A stretch of DNA of 64,000 nucleotides, from the NCBI RefSeq assembly GCF_000015265.1, contig NC_008699.1:2232001-2296000 (forward strand). Reading direction: 5' to 3'. The DNA is from Nocardioides sp. JS614. GTDB lineage: Bacteria > Actinomycetota > Actinomycetes > Propionibacteriales > Nocardioidaceae. Below the pieces are notes generated by a model, which did not search any database, was not told where the DNA came from, and was given only the letters and a program-made list of their open reading frames with translations. A program made the position numbers and the translations under genes. Of this stretch, positions 25,167-32,671 are shown in pieces; position 1 is the first letter of the stretch; the number at the start of each line of letters is the position of its first letter.

Positions 25167-26283
25167 CGGACACCTCCACGTCGTGGGCCGAACCGGCGTG
25201 GCGGTCGAACCGCCGGCCCGCGAGCCAGCCCCGGATCGGCGCCACCTGCTGTCCGATCCCGCCCGGATAGAGGGTGAGCGTGAGCACCAGCAGGATCGGT
25301 CCGACCACCAGCGAGACGAACTCGGTCGGCAGGCCCAGGGTCCCCTCGAAGAAGCCTCCGAGGTGGAGCATGCTCACCAGGGCGCCCTCCTCGAGGAGCG
25401 CGAAGAACACCGACCCGATGACCACGCCCACCCGGTTGCGCAGGCCACCGACCACGGTCATCAGGACGAAGAGCAGGGCCAGCCGGAAGTCGAACGAGCT
25501 GCCGACGATCACCTCGTCGTGATGGGCGATCAGCGAGCCCGCGATCCCGGCGAAGATCCCCGAGACCGCGAAGGCGAGCAGGATGTAGGAACGCACCGCG
25601 ATTCCGTACGACGCGGCGACCCGCGGGTTCTCGCGCAGCGCCGCCATCGCCCGTCCCGCCTTGGACGAGGTGAGCCGCCAGTCGAGCCACAGCACCAGGG
25701 CGAGGAAGCCGAGGCACAAGAAGTAGAAGCGGTAGCCGCTCGCGAAGAGCTCCGGGCGCGGCGCGGGCTTGCCACCCTCGCCGCCGGTGATCGCCGTGAT
25801 GCCGAACAGGGTCTCCTGGGCGAACGTCCCGTACGCCAGGGTCACCAGGGCGAAGTAGAGCCCGGTCAGCCGTAGCGACACCGCCCCCAGCAGCACGGCC
25901 TGGAGCCCGCCGAACACGGCGGCCGCGGCGACGGCCAGCCAGAAGCTCAGGCCCAGGTTGGTGACGATGTACGCCGAGGCGAAGGCACCGATCCCGACGA
26001 AGGCCTGGTGGCCGAGCGAGATCTGGCCGCAGTAGCCGAGGAGCACGTTGAGCGAGAGTCCGCCGATGGCGTAGATCGCGGCCAGCGATGCGATGTCGAT
26101 GTCGGCCACCCCGACGTGGAACGGCGAGAGTGCGTTGACCGGGTACGCCAGCACCACCCACGCGAGGAGGGCCCACACCGTGCCCCGGGCCAGCCAGCCG
26201 GCCGTGCCCGGGCGGAACTCCTTGTGCAGACCCCCCGGCTCCACCTCGACCGGCTCGTGGACAGGCACCGACACGGCGGTCAT
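25153..26283 (-). CDS. livM: Branched-chain-type ABC transporter permease LivM
   Basis: A 376-residue inner-membrane permease with about 10 hydrophobic segments. LivM hallmarks are LLGYCGQISLGHQAFVGIGA, LRLTGLYFALVTLAYG and RENPRVAASYGIAVRSYILL. The ATG at 26283 overlaps the LivH stop by 4 bp. The short cytoplasmic N-terminus (PVHEPVEVEPGGLHKEF) and the charged C-terminus are variable in the family. Confidence 0.9.
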   Translation of the reverse strand: MTAVSVPVHEPVEVEPGGLHKEFRPGTAGWLARGTVWALLAWVVLAYPVNALSPFHVGVADIDIASLAAIYAIGGLSLNVLLGYCGQISLGHQAFVGIGAFASAYIVTNLGLSFWLAVAAAAVFGGLQAVLLGAVSLRLTGLYFALVTLAYGTFAQETLFGITAITGGEGGKPAPRPELFASGYRFYFLCLGFLALVLWLDWRLTSSKAGRAMAALRENPRVAASYGIAVRSYILLAFAVSGIFAGIAGSLIAHHDEVIVGSSFDFRLALLFVLMTVVGGLRNRVGVVIGSVFFALLEEGALVSMLHLGGFFEGTLGLPTEFVSLVVGPILLVLTLTLYPGGIGQQVAPIRGWLAGRRFDRHAGSAHDVEVSDVRA

Positions 26284-27188
26284 GTCGCCACCCCTCGGCG
26301 TACGAAGATCCCTTGCGGCCGTACCAGGAGCACCGCCAGCAGGAAGCCGAACAGCAACATGGCCCTGGCGCCGGGGACCTCGATCATGATCGACAGGGTC
26401 CCGAGCTGCTCGACGACCCCGACGGCCAATCCGCCCGCCACGGCGCCGGGCATGCTCCGCATCCCCGCCAGGACGGCCGCCATGAAGCCGGGCAGCAGGG
26501 CCCGTCCGGCGCCGAAGGTCAGGAAGCCGGCGGTGAAGGTCGTGTTGGGTCCGGAGAGGATGCCCGCGAGGCCACCGAGCAGCGCCGCGATCGCCCAGGT
26601 CAGCATCGAGACCCGGCGCACGCTGATGCCGACGAGCTCGGCTGCCGTCGGCTCCTGCTGGGCGGCCTGGATCGCCAGCCCGGAGGCGGACCGGAAGAAC
26701 AGTGCCAGCCCGATACAGGCCACGATCAGCACGCCGAGGGTGATCAGCTGCTGCACCGTCACGGGCGCGCCGAACGGTGGCACCAGGAAGAAGCCGTCGT
26801 CGATCTTCGGCATGCTCATGATCAGCGTCTCGTTGAAGCGCCAGAACTGGAAGCCCACCGCGGCGAGTGCCACCCCCGCCGTACCGACGAGGACCGTCAC
26901 CCTCGAGGCGTTGCGAAGAGGATGGACGACCAGTCGCTCGGTGACCAACCCCATCGCGACCGCGACGCCGAGCCCGAACGCGATCGCGGCGGGGTAGCTC
27001 CAGCCCCACAGCACCAGGGCGGAGTACGTCGCGAACAGCCCGGTGGTGCCGAACTCCGCCTGGGCGAAGTTGAAGACGCCGGAGGCCCGGTAGACCAGCA
27101 CGATGCCGAGCGCCACCAGCGCGTAGACGCTGCCCTGGAGGACGCCGGTCACCACGGCGATCCCCAGCTCGTTCGGCAGCCCGGTCAT
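26280..27188 (-). CDS. livH: Branched-chain-type ABC transporter permease LivH
   Basis: A 302-residue inner-membrane permease with about 8 hydrophobic segments. Typical motifs are LQGSVYALVALGIVLVYRAS, VFNFAQAEFGTTG and LLGGLAGILSGPNTTFTAGF. The ATG at 27188 overlaps the end of the binding-protein gene by 4 bp. It pairs with LivM to form the channel. Confidence 0.9.
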   Translation of the reverse strand: MTGLPNELGIAVVTGVLQGSVYALVALGIVLVYRASGVFNFAQAEFGTTGLFATYSALVLWGWSYPAAIAFGLGVAVAMGLVTERLVVHPLRNASRVTVLVGTAGVALAAVGFQFWRFNETLIMSMPKIDDGFFLVPPFGAPVTVQQLITLGVLIVACIGLALFFRSASGLAIQAAQQEPTAAELVGISVRRVSMLTWAIAALLGGLAGILSGPNTTFTAGFLTFGAGRALLPGFMAAVLAGMRSMPGAVAGGLAVGVVEQLGTLSIMIEVPGARAMLLFGFLLAVLLVRPQGIFVRRGVAT

Positions 27189-28609
27189 GGCTGCTCGTTC
27201 CTCCGCACCGTCACGTACTCGCTGCGACCGCAGTCGGCCTGGAGCAGGTTCATCGCCGTGCCGCCGAACCTGCTGGTGAACCGGGTCGGCGGGTAGACGC
27301 CGGTCTGGAAGGTCTTCACCCGGGCGATGGTCGCCATGAACGACTCGCGGCTGAGGTCCTTGCCGGTGGCGTCCAGCATCGCGCCGACGAGCTTCTCCAC
27401 GCCGTAGATCGCGGCCCCGATGTCGTCGGGGTTGGCGTTGTCGTTCTTGGCGCGGTAGGCCTTCACGAACGCCGCGTCCTGGCGCATCACGTCCATGCCC
27501 GGGAACGGTGAGTAGAACAGCGCGCCGTCGACGTTCGGGCAGCCGACCTGGGTCACGATGTTGAGGCCGTTGGTCAGTCCGGGCCCCAGGAAGGTGACCC
27601 GGCACGGCATCGACTTGGCGACGTTGAGCAGCGAGCTCGGACTGGCGTTCCAGACGACGGCGGTCGCGCCGCTCTGGCAGATGGCGGTCCCGATCGCAGG
27701 GGCGTCCGACGTCGTGTTCTTGGGGATCCGCCGCGCCAGCACCAGGTCGTCGCCGGCGACGTCGCCGACGGCGGCCTCGGCGTGCGCGTAGAAGTTGTCG
27801 AGGCTGTCGTTGTCGGCCACGATCAGGGCGACCCGGTCGCCGTCGAACTCCGAGCCCACCAGGTTGGCCAGCAGGGGGACCTGTTGCTCGTAGGTCAGCG
27901 ACAGCGCGAAGTACGTCGAGAGGTCGCTCAGCGCGCCCAGGCCCGGTCGGGTCTCGTGGACGCCCGCCGAGAGGTACGGCACGCCCGCCGCCGCGGCGTA
28001 CCGCGCACACGCGTCGATCTGGTCCGCGCCCGCACCGCCGATCAGCAGGAAGACCTGCTCCTGCTCGGCCATCTTCTTGCACTCGCTCCGGGCCCGGTTG
28101 GGATCGAAGCCGTCGTCCTCGAACAGCACCTCGACCTTGCGTCCGTGGATGCCGCCGGCGCGGTTGACCGCGTCGAAGTACACGCCGACCGCTCGCTCGA
28201 AGGAGGCTTGCGGGATCGCGGCCGCGCCGGTGACCGGCGCGTGCACCCCGATCTTGATCAGGCTGTCGGTCACCCCGGTCGTGTCGCCGCCGGCGGCGCT
28301 CGAGCCATCGGGCGCGCTGGCGCCTCCGGACGGGTCCGGGCCGGACAGGCTGCCGGTCCCGGCCGAGCCGGATCCGGAGCCGCCCGTTCCCGAGAGTGAG
28401 CCCGACCCGCCTCCACGCCCCAAGCCGCCACCGCCGGCACCCGGACCCCCCAGCCCGTCCGCAGCGGGGCCGACAGCGGAGCCCGTCTGGCCCGGTTGCC
28501 CGGCGCCGGCGTACATCTGGTCGACGCCGGCCTTCTGCCCGCAGCCGGTGGTGACGGCGAGGGCCGCGCAGAACGCGACCGCGACGACGCGTCGTCCCCG
28601 CGCGCTCAT
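27185..28609 (-). CDS. livK: Periplasmic-type substrate-binding lipoprotein of Liv-type ABC transporter
   Basis: A 474-residue lipoprotein. Residues 1-25 form a signal with the lipobox AVTTGC. Residues about 35-105 are a long Gly/Ser/Ala-rich linker. The Leu/Ile/Val-binding fold follows (IKIGVHAPVTGAAAIPQ, VEVLFEDDGFDPNRARSE, FLLIGGAGADQIDACARYAA). The ligand is not shown by the sequence, and HAAT proteins bind amino acids, amides, aromatic acids and others. The linker is unusually long and may span the cell wall. It overlaps the secreted protein gene upstream by 4 bp. Confidence 0.85.
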   Translation of the reverse strand: MSARGRRVVAVAFCAALAVTTGCGQKAGVDQMYAGAGQPGQTGSAVGPAADGLGGPGAGGGGLGRGGGSGSLSGTGGSGSGSAGTGSLSGPDPSGGASAPDGSSAAGGDTTGVTDSLIKIGVHAPVTGAAAIPQASFERAVGVYFDAVNRAGGIHGRKVEVLFEDDGFDPNRARSECKKMAEQEQVFLLIGGAGADQIDACARYAAAAGVPYLSAGVHETRPGLGALSDLSTYFALSLTYEQQVPLLANLVGSEFDGDRVALIVADNDSLDNFYAHAEAAVGDVAGDDLVLARRIPKNTTSDAPAIGTAICQSGATAVVWNASPSSLLNVAKSMPCRVTFLGPGLTNGLNIVTQVGCPNVDGALFYSPFPGMDVMRQDAAFVKAYRAKNDNANPDDIGAAIYGVEKLVGAMLDATGKDLSRESFMATIARVKTFQTGVYPPTRFTSRFGGTAMNLLQADCGRSEYVTVRRNEQP

Positions 28610-29691
28610 CGGCGGGCCGCCAACCGGTCGAGCGCCCGGCTCACGCCGTGGCGTCCGGTGGCGGGCGCCGGCCGCCCGGCCGGCCCGAGGGACAGCATGA
28701 CGAGGTAGGCCAGCGCAAGGGCGAGGGGCACCAGTAGGAACGCGGCTCGAGGCATCCCGGAGTACCACGCGGGCACGGCGGCCACGGAGGCCACCGGGCT
28801 GACCGCCGACGGCGTCGTCTCGTCCCCAGCAGCCGGCTGCTGGTCCGCCACCGGAGGGGCATCCGCGGCCAGGGGAGCGACGTCGACACCGCCGCCGTCC
28901 AGCGACGGCCCACCGTCGACGAACGAGGGACTGCCCTCACCACCTCCGAGGCTCTCCGATCCGGGAGCCGGCGGCGTGCCCTCCGGCAAGGCCGGCGGCT
29001 CGCCTGCCTTCAGCGCCAGGCCCACTCCCTTGTCCTTGATGCCGTCGAACGTCACCTGGAAGGACTCCGGCGCGGCCACGTCCTCGACGAGGACCACCGA
29101 CTGCGAGGCGGTGCTGCCTTCGGCCAGCCAGCCCGATGCGACCTCTGAGAGGTCGAAGTGCCACAGGCCTTTCTCGGTCCGCTTGCCCTTCGCCGACGCG
29201 AGGTCGCAGTCGTAGCTCGGCTGGTCCTTCCATGCTGCGGCGGCCCCGTCGGCCCAGAACAGCTCGGTCACCGGGCAGGCCAGGATCTGCGCCGCCTCGG
29301 CGTTGGCGTTCGCTCCCGGCACGGCGCTCTCGCGCAGCACCATCTCGAAGGCACGCACGCTCGACCCGGGGTCGGCCGCCAACCGCACCTCGACGGCCGC
29401 GACCTTCTCCGGATCGCCGGCCACGGCACCGACCGGGATCGCCCCCTTGGGCACATTCGGCGACGGAGGCTGCGGAGCCGCGAGCAGGCCGGTGTCGGGC
29501 GGTGGCTCGTTGGCCACCCACCACCACCCGACCTTGACCGCCTCGGCCCGCCGGGTGTCACCCGGGCGGACCGTCTCGCGATGGTTCCCCCGTTCCGCGG
29601 GTTCCTGCCGGTCGGTCGCCTGAGCGGCCGCGCTCGATGGGATCACGACGCTCAGCACGAGGGCTGCGAGCGCTGTCCAGGCTTGAGACAT
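28606..29691 (-). CDS. Secreted, C-terminally anchored protein of the Liv operon, DNRLRE-like (tentative)
   Basis: A 361-residue protein I cannot firmly assign. It has an N-terminal signal peptide (ALAALVLSVVIPSSAAAQA), a globular beta-rich region (residues about 50-215) with two cysteines (ILACPVTELFW, SYDCDLASAKG) and the strand-rich WHFDLSEVASGWL. A Pro/Gly/Ala-rich linker and one membrane helix near residues 313-335 follow. The HFDLSEVASGWL strand recalls DNRLRE-type cell-surface domains. As first gene of the operon it may be a surface receptor or scaffold working with the transporter and the S15 hydrolase. Confidence 0.5.
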   Translation of the reverse strand: MSQAWTALAALVLSVVIPSSAAAQATDRQEPAERGNHRETVRPGDTRRAEAVKVGWWWVANEPPPDTGLLAAPQPPSPNVPKGAIPVGAVAGDPEKVAAVEVRLAADPGSSVRAFEMVLRESAVPGANANAEAAQILACPVTELFWADGAAAAWKDQPSYDCDLASAKGKRTEKGLWHFDLSEVASGWLAEGSTASQSVVLVEDVAAPESFQVTFDGIKDKGVGLALKAGEPPALPEGTPPAPGSESLGGGEGSPSFVDGGPSLDGGGVDVAPLAADAPPVADQQPAAGDETTPSAVSPVASVAAVPAWYSGMPRAAFLLVPLALALAYLVMLSLGPAGRPAPATGRHGVSRALDRLAARR

Positions 29692-29702
29692 GGGTTCTCC
29701 TG

Positions 29703-29741
29703 GAAGGCCGAACCCCCTGGATGAAGGCCGAACCTCCTTGG
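29703..29741 (-). repeat. Direct repeat, 20-bp period, upstream of the Liv operon
   Basis: GAAGGCCGAACC is present at 29703 and again at 29723 on the plus strand with similar flanks, immediately before the operon start at 29691. Two copies exactly 20 bp (two helical turns) apart suggest a protein-binding site; a simple duplication is the alternative. The rest of the gap to 29931 shows no gene. Confidence 0.4.
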
Positions 29742-29931
29742 CGCGCCTAACGATCCGCCACTCAGCGCGTTACGCGCGTCGGCCAGGAGTGGCAGCGAGT
29801 AGGTCGTGCGCTGCGCCATCGTGCCGGGAGAATTGGTTCCGCTCGCGATGTCGAAGGCGGAGGATGCCGATCGACGTGAGGATGAGTCGGCCACCGAGCA
29901 GCGGTGGACACCAACGGTGAGGAGCGGGTCA

Positions 29932-30309
29932 ATGCCGCGGTTCATGGGATTCGTGAGGATGGAAGAGGGACAGGGCGCACCGCCGCAGGCGCTCTTCGAC
30001 GCGATGGACGAGTACATCGGCGCGCAGGCGGCGGCCGGGACGTTCCTCGACGGAGGCGGCCTCTTCGGCACCGACGACGCCGTGAACTTCCTGGTGCGCA
30101 AGGGCGAGGTCACGCGGGTGGACGGCCCGTACGCCGAGGCCAAGGAGGTCGTCGGCGGGTGGGCGATCCTGCAGTACGACAGCCTGGAGGACGCGGTCGC
30201 GGGGCAGCAGGAGTTCGCCGACCTGCACGCCAAGTACTGGCCGGAGTGCAGCATGGTCGCGACGCTGCGCCAGATCTCGGACGCGCCGCCGGAGGCTTCC
30301 GGCGCCTGA
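29932..30309 (+). CDS. YCII/DGPF-domain protein paired with ECF42 sigma factor
   Basis: A 125-residue cytosolic YCII-fold protein. It starts MPRFMGFVRMEEGQG and contains the diagnostic motif as VDGPYAEAKEVVGGWAI (DGPY in place of DGPF), followed by LEDAVAGQQEFADLH. DGPF proteins are the standard neighbours of ECF42 sigma factors and are thought to belong to their regulon. The ATG at 29932 has a GAGGAG site. The sigma gene follows 35 bp downstream. Confidence 0.88.
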   Translation: MPRFMGFVRMEEGQGAPPQALFDAMDEYIGAQAAAGTFLDGGGLFGTDDAVNFLVRKGEVTRVDGPYAEAKEVVGGWAILQYDSLEDAVAGQQEFADLHAKYWPECSMVATLRQISDAPPEASGA

Positions 30310-30344
30310 TGATCCTGGCGTGCGGCGAGCCCTAGGCTCGCCGC

Positions 30345-31613
30345 ATGGCCGGGAGCAGTGGAGGGAGCAGCGCAGCGACAGGGGAGGCGATCACCGCCGC
30401 GTGGCGTGCGGAGTCCGCGCGCCTGGTCGGTGCGCTGACCCGGATGACGCGGGACCTCGGCCTCGCCGAGGACCTGGCCCAGGACGCGCTGGTGAGCGCG
30501 TTGGAGCAGTGGCCGTCCCGCGGCATCCCCGCCAACCCGGCGGCGTGGCTGATGACCACGGCGAAGCGCCGCGCCGTCGACGGGTTCCGGCGGGCCGAGA
30601 CCTTGCGCCGCAAGACCGAGGAGCTCGGTCACGGCCTGAGCGAGGAGGACGCGATGCCGGACCTCAGCGCGCAGGTGGACTTCATCGAGGACGACGTCCT
30701 CCGGCTGATCTTCCTGTCCTGCCACCCACGGCTGACCCCGGAGTCGCGGGCCGCCCTGACGCTCCGCCTGGTCGGCGGACTGTCGACCGCGGAGATCGCC
30801 CGTGGCTTCCTGGCTGCCGAGTCGGCGATCGGCCAGCGCATCTCGCGCGCCAAGAGGACGCTCAGCGAGGTGCGTGCCGAGTTCGAGCTCCCGGTGGGTG
30901 CCGAACGCACCGCCCGGCTCGAGGACGTGATGGCCGTCGTCTACCTGATCTTCAACGAGGGCTACACCGCCACGGCGGGCGAGGACTGGATGCGCCCCGA
31001 GCTGACCGGCGAGGCGATCAGGCTGGCGCGGATGCTGGCCGAGCTGATGCCGGACGAGCCCGAGGCGCACGGGTTGCAGGCGCTGCTGGAGCTGCAGGCC
31101 TCCCGGGGGCCGGCGCGGGTCGACGCCGAGGGCCGGCCGGTGCTCCTCGACGACCAGGACCGCAGCAGCTGGGACGCCCTGCTCATCCGTCGGGGGCTGG
31201 CCGCGCTGGAGCGCGCCGAGGTGCTCGCCCGCGGCGGAGCCCCGGTCGGCCGGTACTACCTGCAGGCCGCGATCGCGGCGCAGCACGCCCGGGCGGCGAG
31301 CAGCGAGCACACCGACTGGCGGGCGATCGCGGCGCTGTACGACGTGCTCGCCGAGGCCGCGCCCGGCCCGGTGGTGGAGGTCAACCGCGCGGTCGCCCAC
31401 GGGCGGGCCTTCGGTCCGGCCGCCGGGCTCGCCGTACTCGATGGCCTGCCGGAGGGTGCGCTCGCCGGATCGCACCTGCTGCCCAGCGTGCGTGGCGACC
31501 TGCTCGCGCGGGCGGGACGCCACCCCGAGGCGGCTGCATCGTTCCGCGAGGCAGCCTCGCTCACCCGCAACGAGAGCGAGCGGGCGCTGCTACTGCGCCG
31601 GGCAGAGGAGTGA
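30345..31613 (+). CDS. ECF42-group RNA polymerase sigma factor with C-terminal TPR-like extension
   Basis: A 422-residue sigma factor, more than twice normal ECF length. Region 2 is at about 20-90 (DLGLAEDLAQDALVSALEQW, NPAAWLMTTAKRRAVD). Region 4 is at about 125-180 (LTLRLVGGLSTAEIARGFL). The long C-terminal helical part (about 190-420) includes VYLIFNEGYTATAG and YYLQAAIAAQHARA, typical of ECF42 (DUF6596/TPR). In this group the extension replaces an anti-sigma factor as the control element. No anti-sigma gene is nearby. TAGGCT lies exactly 6 nt before the ATG, so the mRNA is probably leaderless. Confidence 0.9.
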   Translation: MAGSSGGSSAATGEAITAAWRAESARLVGALTRMTRDLGLAEDLAQDALVSALEQWPSRGIPANPAAWLMTTAKRRAVDGFRRAETLRRKTEELGHGLSEEDAMPDLSAQVDFIEDDVLRLIFLSCHPRLTPESRAALTLRLVGGLSTAEIARGFLAAESAIGQRISRAKRTLSEVRAEFELPVGAERTARLEDVMAVVYLIFNEGYTATAGEDWMRPELTGEAIRLARMLAELMPDEPEAHGLQALLELQASRGPARVDAEGRPVLLDDQDRSSWDALLIRRGLAALERAEVLARGGAPVGRYYLQAAIAAQHARAASSEHTDWRAIAALYDVLAEAAPGPVVEVNRAVAHGRAFGPAAGLAVLDGLPEGALAGSHLLPSVRGDLLARAGRHPEAAASFREAASLTRNESERALLLRRAEE

Positions 31614-31708
31614 GCCACGACAGCCGATCGGGTCGGCGATACTCCCGCCGCTGGTGGGTACCGGAGGAGTGGTCCGGCGCCCCCGAACTAGGCTGAAAGG
31701 ACGCAGAG

Positions 31709-32230
31709 ATGACCACTCCGACTCCCACACCGGCATCGTTGCCGGCGAAGCACCCCCGATCCGCCCTGGCCGGCCCGTACGGTCATCCGTTCCACCCGAT
31801 CCTGGTGACGGTCCCGATCGGGGCCTGGGTGGCCAGCCTCGTCTTCGACATCGCGTCGATGGCCGCTGATGGCGACGAGGCGGTCTTCGCCGAAGGCGCC
31901 TACTGGCTGATAGCGGTGGGCATCGTCGCGGCGCTCGCCGCCGCCCTCTTCGGTCTGCTCGACCTGCTGGCGATCCCACGTGCCACGCCCGCTTTCAAGA
32001 CCGGCCTCACCCACATGGTCCTCAATCTGGCGGTCGTCGCACTCTTCCTCGTCGACTTCCTCGTGCGCGCCGCAGACGGGTACGAGGAAGCCGCGGGCGC
32101 CCTTCCGTTCATCCTGTCGATCGTTGCGCTGCTCCTGCTCGGCGCATCAGGGTGGCTGGGCGGGAAGCTCGCCTATCGCTACGGTGTCCGGGTGGCCGAC
32201 GAGGCGACGCAGGCCGACGGGTTCCGCTGA
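31709..32230 (+). CDS. DUF2231 membrane protein
   Basis: A 173-residue protein with four membrane helices and the DUF2231 opening YGHPFHPILVTVPIGAW, including the conserved His residues. DUF2231 proteins occur with cytochrome or Rieske genes in some genomes, but no function is set. TAGGCT (31689-31694) and GAAAGG precede the ATG. It is alone on its strand between the sigma gene and degenerate DNA. Confidence 0.75.
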   Translation: MTTPTPTPASLPAKHPRSALAGPYGHPFHPILVTVPIGAWVASLVFDIASMAADGDEAVFAEGAYWLIAVGIVAALAAALFGLLDLLAIPRATPAFKTGLTHMVLNLAVVALFLVDFLVRAADGYEEAAGALPFILSIVALLLLGASGWLGGKLAYRYGVRVADEATQADGFR

Positions 32231-32324
32231 CCCCATCGCGAGACGACGCCGCACGACGTTGGAAGGTGCCGAGTCTCAGCTCGACACCAGAGCGGTGACC
32301 CCTTGCTCGTTCGCCGCTGTGGAG

Positions 32325-32459
32325 GTCGCGTTCGACCTCGAGGTCGTAGGCGGTCTGGACGCTGGTCCAGCACCATTCGTCGACACCGGGTGCCTTCGAC
32401 AGCCGCAGGGCGGTGTCGATGGTGATGGCCCACGTGTCACGTACGATCTCGCTGGGGCC
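32325..32459 (-). pseudogene. HigA-like antitoxin fragment
   Basis: One frame encodes GPSEIVRDTWAITIDTALRL followed by a TSVQTAYDLEVERD end, closely matching the second half of HigA/VapI antitoxins (EIVRGKRAITADTALRL, then LNLQAAYDLEVA). No start codon, first helix or toxin partner remains. It is a remnant and not expected to be expressed as a working antitoxin. Confidence 0.6.
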
Positions 32460-32506
32460 CGCACGTGGCCGAATCCTGCGGACAAGGGTCGCGCACGATC
32501 CCTTCG

Positions 32507-32584
32507 AGCGACTTCAAAGAAGGCCGCGACGTCGTCAAGGGTCTTGAGATAGTCAGCCGCGTCGAAGCGCTTGTCGTCCTCGTC
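32507..32584 (-). pseudogene. Fragment of addiction-module antidote protein
   Basis: The stretch DEDDKRFDAADYLKTLDDVA followed by AFFEVA resembles the N-terminus of DNA-binding addiction-module antidote proteins (RPFDPAEYLD, then IAAYLEAALE). The frame then loses likeness and runs into the HigA-like fragment in another frame. Together with the neighbouring fragment it marks a decayed toxin-antitoxin locus. Confidence 0.4.
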
Positions 32585-32671
32585 GCCATCAGCCGAGGAC
32601 GGGTCCTGGAGACGCCCCTGATCGAGAGGCGCGACCAGATCGAGAAGACTGACGGGATCGAGAAGGGGCAC

